A stretch of 55,488 bases of DNA from Pyrinomonadaceae bacterium MAG19_C2-C3. Its GTDB lineage: Bacteria > Acidobacteriota > Blastocatellia > Pyrinomonadales > Pyrinomonadaceae. The stretch lies in contig JANDLT010000033.1 in assembly GCA_024330265.1 (NCBI GenBank), positions 1 through 55,488 on the forward strand. The letters are read 5' to 3'. Shown in pieces: positions 52,846 to 55,488 of the stretch. The notes under the pieces were generated by a model. That model had not been told where the DNA came from. It did no database searches and worked only from the letters and a program-made list of their open reading frames with translations. A program made the translations under genes and the position numbers. Numbering within the stretch: the stretch's first letter is position 1; each line of letters starts with the position of its first letter.

Positions 52846-53967
52846 TTAGTACACTCCTTCGACAACCGCCGTCTGCAATTTCGAGAAAGGGCGGACGTTA
52901 CGCACGCCGTCCCACGGGTAGAGGCTGCATGGAGGTTCGCGTTCGGCTTCGTCGCGTTCGAGAAAGCGCGGCATGAAGAATTCGCGCGTCAAGGTCGTCA
53001 AGCGCACCCTGCCTGTTTCGCCGTAGCCGACGATTTGTTCGGGGTCGTCAGGGTTCACGACTTCGATCATCGCACGCGGTAGCGGCGGGTAATAAATGAT
53101 CGCGTAGTTGTCTTCAGGTATGAACGGCTTATGCACCGCGAGTCCCATTAAAGTGTTGCCGTAGGTCGGCGCGAAATAAATGCCGTCGAGCAGTTCTTCG
53201 ACGGCGAAGCGGTGAAACTGCGGCGTCATCTCCGTGCCGCCGCAGAAGACGCCCGTGATACCGAGTTTCTTGAGCGAGACTTTTTCGCACAATGCTTCGA
53301 GCAATTTCGGCGTGGTGAAAAGGCAGCGAATATTGTCGTGTGCGCGAAGCAAGGTTAGCCCCTGCTCGACGACGTGTTGCTTGTACTCTTCAGCCATCTT
53401 CGGCTGATTCATCCTTATCAACTTGATGACCCAGCGTGGATCGAGATCAACCATGAAGCAGATGCCGCGACGATACTGCGCGAGATGTTCGACGGCGAGT
53501 CGCAGTCGGCGCGGTCCCGTAGGACCTAACGACAACCAATCTGCGCCAAACGGAAACGCTTCGTCGGGGAGCGTTTTGCTAAAGGCTTCGTAATCAATGC
53601 GAAAATCTTCGATGCTGATACGCGACTTTGGCACGCCGGTCGAGCCGCCCGTCTCGAAAACGTAAACCGGCTTGTCGGTGAACCCTCGCGGCACCCACCG
53701 GCGAACATCTCCGCCACGCAACCACTCATCTTGAAAAAACCCGAAGCGGGAAAGGTCTTCAAATCCCTTGATCTCACGGCGCGGGTCCCAGCTTAAACTT
53801 TTAGCGTGGTCAAGCCAGAAGGGGCATCCTGTGGCAGGGTCAAAGTGCCAATGTATAATTTCACGAACCCAAGCGTCCAAAGACTTTCTTGGTCGTGTTG
53901 TCTGTACTTGATTAGTCACTTCAGACGTGCGCCTTTCTGTTTGAGAAATTGGTGAAGCAGTATTCAT
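52846..53967 (-). CDS. Acyl-adenylating enzyme (LuxE/PaaK-like)
   Basis: A protein of up to 373 residues related to phenylacetate-CoA ligase and LuxE acyl-protein synthetase. The adenylate P-loop is VFETGGSTGVPKSR (103-116). Later motifs are CLFTTPKLLEALCEK, VFCGGTEMTPQFHRF, YFAPTYGNTLMGLA and ETGRVRLTTLTREFF. It should activate a carboxylic acid as an acyl-AMP and pass it to a thiol. Relatives of about 370 residues lack the full C-terminal lid domain, as LuxE does. The exact start is uncertain: ATG 53967 lies in an out-of-frame relic of a yvbH-like gene with its purine tract directly abutting, so translation may begin downstream (for example GTG in SEVTNQ). It heads the five-gene set. Confidence 0.85.
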   Translation of the reverse strand: MNTASPISQTERRTSEVTNQVQTTRPRKSLDAWVREIIHWHFDPATGCPFWLDHAKSLSWDPRREIKGFEDLSRFGFFQDEWLRGGDVRRWVPRGFTDKPVYVFETGGSTGVPKSRISIEDFRIDYEAFSKTLPDEAFPFGADWLSLGPTGPRRLRLAVEHLAQYRRGICFMVDLDPRWVIKLIRMNQPKMAEEYKQHVVEQGLTLLRAHDNIRCLFTTPKLLEALCEKVSLKKLGITGVFCGGTEMTPQFHRFAVEELLDGIYFAPTYGNTLMGLAVHKPFIPEDNYAIIYYPPLPRAMIEVVNPDDPEQIVGYGETGRVRLTTLTREFFMPRFLERDEAEREPPCSLYPWDGVRNVRPFSKLQTAVVEGVY

Positions 53968-53983
53968 CCTTTTTGGATTTGAT
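53950..53983 (-). pseudogene. 34-bp relic of a yvbH-like gene
   Basis: Read on the minus strand this encodes IKSKKDEYCFT, identical to the intact gene at 564-597. The two differences are both third-position and synonymous (TCT/TCC, AAA/AAG). Element D begins 3 bp away. The relic now supplies the first codons of the LuxE-like frame, but in another reading frame. Confidence 0.7.
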
Positions 53984-53985
53984 AA

Positions 53986-54281
53986 CTCACCTTACGCGAT
54001 TCTGGTTTTCAGCCCGATTCATCGGGCTTTCCGCGCGAGCGGCACTTAGCCACGCGATTTCATCGCGTGGACACAGGGCGCGAAAACCTCACAGGGCGTT
54101 TTAACGTCCTTGTGGAATGGGCGGCTTCAGCCAAACGCTAAAGCGGGAACGGGAAGGACGTTAAAACGCCCTCGAATGTTCAACTCGCGCCCTGTCCAGC
54201 CGTCAAACGGAACCTGTCTAAATGCCGCTTCGCGGAAAGCCCGATGAATCGGGCTGGAAATCATGACCTGCGTAAGGTGAG
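53986..54281. mobile_element. Multi-hairpin MITE-like element D with IS4/IS701-like ends
   Basis: A 296-bp non-coding element with ends CTCACCTTACGC / GCGTAAGGTGAG, the same as the adjacent IS. Inside: AGCCCGATTCATCGGGCT (54011-54028); TTAGC plus CCACGCGAT/ATCGCGTGG (54050-54070); central 18-bp perfect arms (54094-54111 with 54154-54171); a degenerate medium hairpin; AGCCCGATGAATCGGGCT (54238-54255). The ends make it a plausible substrate for that IS transposase. Only TTTAT separates it from IS copy 2. Confidence 0.88.
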
Positions 54282-54286
54282 TTTAT

Positions 54287-55413
54287 CTCACCTTACGCGG
54301 TTAGCGTGAAAAAGGTGTAGATTTTCCAGCATGAAACCGAAACAGATGCTGGATTTGTACTCTGACTACTTGCTCGCTTCGTTTGGAGCAACAACTGCTA
54401 CCGGACTCAGTGAACTGCTTGAGAGTGATGTCAGCCACGACCAAGTGACACGGCATTTGTCCGGCAAGCGGAAAACATCTGCCGACCTGTAGCACGTCGT
54501 CAAGCCTTATGTCCGCAAGGTGCAATCCGAGACGGGCGTGATCATTATTGACGACTCGATTGAAGAAAAGCCGTACACGGACGAAAACGAGATCGTGTGT
54601 TGGCACTATGACCACTCGAAAGAACGCAATGTCAAAGGCATCAACTTTGTGACTTCCTTGTACTCAAGCCACGGGGTCAGTCTTCCCGTTGGCTTTCACT
54701 TGATTGCCAAGACCGAGACTTACACCGACACGAAGACTCAGAAAGAGCGGCGTCGCTCTCCGGTATCAAAGAACGACATTGCTCGCGCTCTAATTGAGCA
54801 AGCCGTCCGCAACAGGATACCGCCCGCGCTTTGTCATGTTCGATTCATGGTTTGCCAGTGCTGAAAACATGATGTTTATCAAACATGAACAAGAAAGAGA
54901 TTTCATCTGTCCCATCAAGACGAATCGGAAAGTCGCCGTCAGTTTGGCAGCCAAGTTAGCGGGACATTTTCAGAGAGTGGACACGCTTGATGAGGAAGAG
55001 AACGCGACACAGGAAATCTATACCGAAGGAGTTTCCTTCCCGTTGCTCTCGCGCCAAACAAGTCTTCACAAACGAAGCTGGAAGTATCGGCATTCTCTAT
55101 CTCGTCACAAGCGATACCACACTTAGTTTCAACAACATAACGACCAGTTATCAAAGAAGATGGCACGTCGAGTGTTACCACAAATCGTTAAAACCGCAAC
55201 GTCTCGTTAGCAAAATCTCCGACGCACACGCAAACCACGCAAACCAACCACTTCTTTGCCGCGCTGTGCGGCTTCATCAAATTGGAGATGCTCAAAGTTA
55301 ATTCAAAGATCAATCACTTCGCGTTGAAGTCCAAGCTCTACATCAAAGCACTCCATTCAGCTTTTGACACCTTGCGGGAACTGAACCCTATTCAGTTCGC
55401 CGCGTAAGGTGAG
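54287..55413 (+). mobile_element. IS4/IS701-like element, copy 2 (inactive)
   Basis: A 1127-bp element with perfect ends CTCACCTTACGCGG (54287-54300) and CCGCGTAAGGTGAG (55400-55413), inverted relative to copy 1. Flanks are TTAT and TTAC, so a short imperfect target duplication is possible. It carries the same stop codon and three frame lesions as copy 1. Confidence 0.92.
54331..55407 (+). pseudogene. Broken DDE transposase (IS4/IS701-like), copy 2
   Basis: From ATG 54331, TAG at 54490-54492 (codon 54) interrupts the frame where relatives have Trp. A single extra base is needed near 54822, another near 55054 and a third near 55203, and then the frame runs to TAA 55405. The shared catalytic regions (IIIDDSIEEKPYTDEN, VMFDSWFASAENM, YQRRWHVECYHKSLK) are intact in sequence but split between frames, so no active enzyme is expected. 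Confidence 0.88.
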
Positions 55414-55488
55414 TTACTTGAGAGAGGATTAACATTAGGAGTTACGCAGTTGAACTGCGATAGTGTAAAAAGGTTGAATGAATCCACC
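55414..55488. other. Right edge beyond IS copy 2
   Basis: 75 bp with no recognisable gene, hairpin or repeat. Confidence 0.4.

Noticed and set aside
51368..53967. Bioluminescence (lux) operon
   Set aside because: Only LuxE-like and LuxC-like enzymes are present; there is no luciferase (LuxA/LuxB) or LuxD, and the neighbours are envelope genes.
54490..55205. Programmed recoding of the IS4/IS701-like transposase
   Set aside because: A stop codon plus three separate shifts at sites without slippery motifs is not a known recoding pattern; simple decay spread by gene conversion is more likely.
22510..55413. Composite transposon carrying the 31-kb region
   Set aside because: The IS copies are dead, the outer flanks show no matching target duplication, and the content looks like ordinary chromosomal genes. 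Inversion or gene conversion explains the copies better.

Overview
The window looks like chromosomal DNA of an Acidobacteriota member, most likely class Blastocatellia. I infer this from gene content: a TIGR02999-type ECF sigma factor paired with a giant Ser/Thr kinase, two Oar-like TonB-dependent receptors with N-terminal carboxypeptidase-regulatory domains, large secreted SBBP, PD40 and Calx-beta proteins, and a very high density of palindromic intergenic repeats. No rRNA, tRNA, CRISPR array, phage gene or replication origin was seen.

Layout. 1-7.3 kb (minus): a YvbH-like PH-domain protein, a 1909-aa kinase with FlgO-like, TPR, membrane and beta-propeller parts, and its ECF sigma factor. 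7.5-11 kb (plus): a secreted protein of unknown function, a family-2 O-methyltransferase and a nitroreductase. 11-12 kb: a truncated IS3-family element. 12.4-22.1 kb (plus): two giant secreted repeat proteins. 22.5-24.3 kb: a dead IS4/IS701-like element (copy 1) and a truncated universal stress protein. 24.5-26.5 kb: a DUF3311 protein overlapping a sodium:solute symporter. 26.6-38 kb: six secreted or lipoprotein PQQ-like beta-propeller proteins (three minus, three plus) and an ankyrin protein. 38-44.6 kb: two divergent Oar-like outer-membrane receptors. 45-45.4 kb: a small multi-helix membrane protein. 45.6-54 kb (minus): a compact five-gene set running acyl-adenylating enzyme (LuxE/PaaK-like), acyl reductase (LuxC/ALDH-like), GT4 glycosyltransferase, LolD-like ATPase, giant FtsX-type permease. 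54-55.4 kb: a multi-hairpin MITE and an inverted second copy of the dead IS.

The genes suggest a Gram-negative cell that invests heavily in envelope and periplasmic proteins. The five-gene minus-strand set is the best candidate for an undescribed pathway: acyl activation and reduction, glycosyl transfer, then envelope export of the product.

The most unusual layer is non-coding. Four palindromic elements (27.8, 32.0, 44.7 and 54.0 kb) share a structural plan: terminal inverted repeat, small hairpin, TTAGCC plus medium hairpin, long central hairpin, then the mirror image. Their stem sequences differ, and they fall into three terminal-repeat classes; one class is that of the neighbouring IS. 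A second repeat class is built from 7-bp words repeated and then mirrored (CGCAAAG in five copies, plus CACGAAA, TGGTCAG and AGAAAGT). Several repeats overlap coding sequence: a TGGTCAG array is translated at the N-terminus of a PQQ-like protein, and a 73-bp palindrome sits in frame inside the ABC permease.
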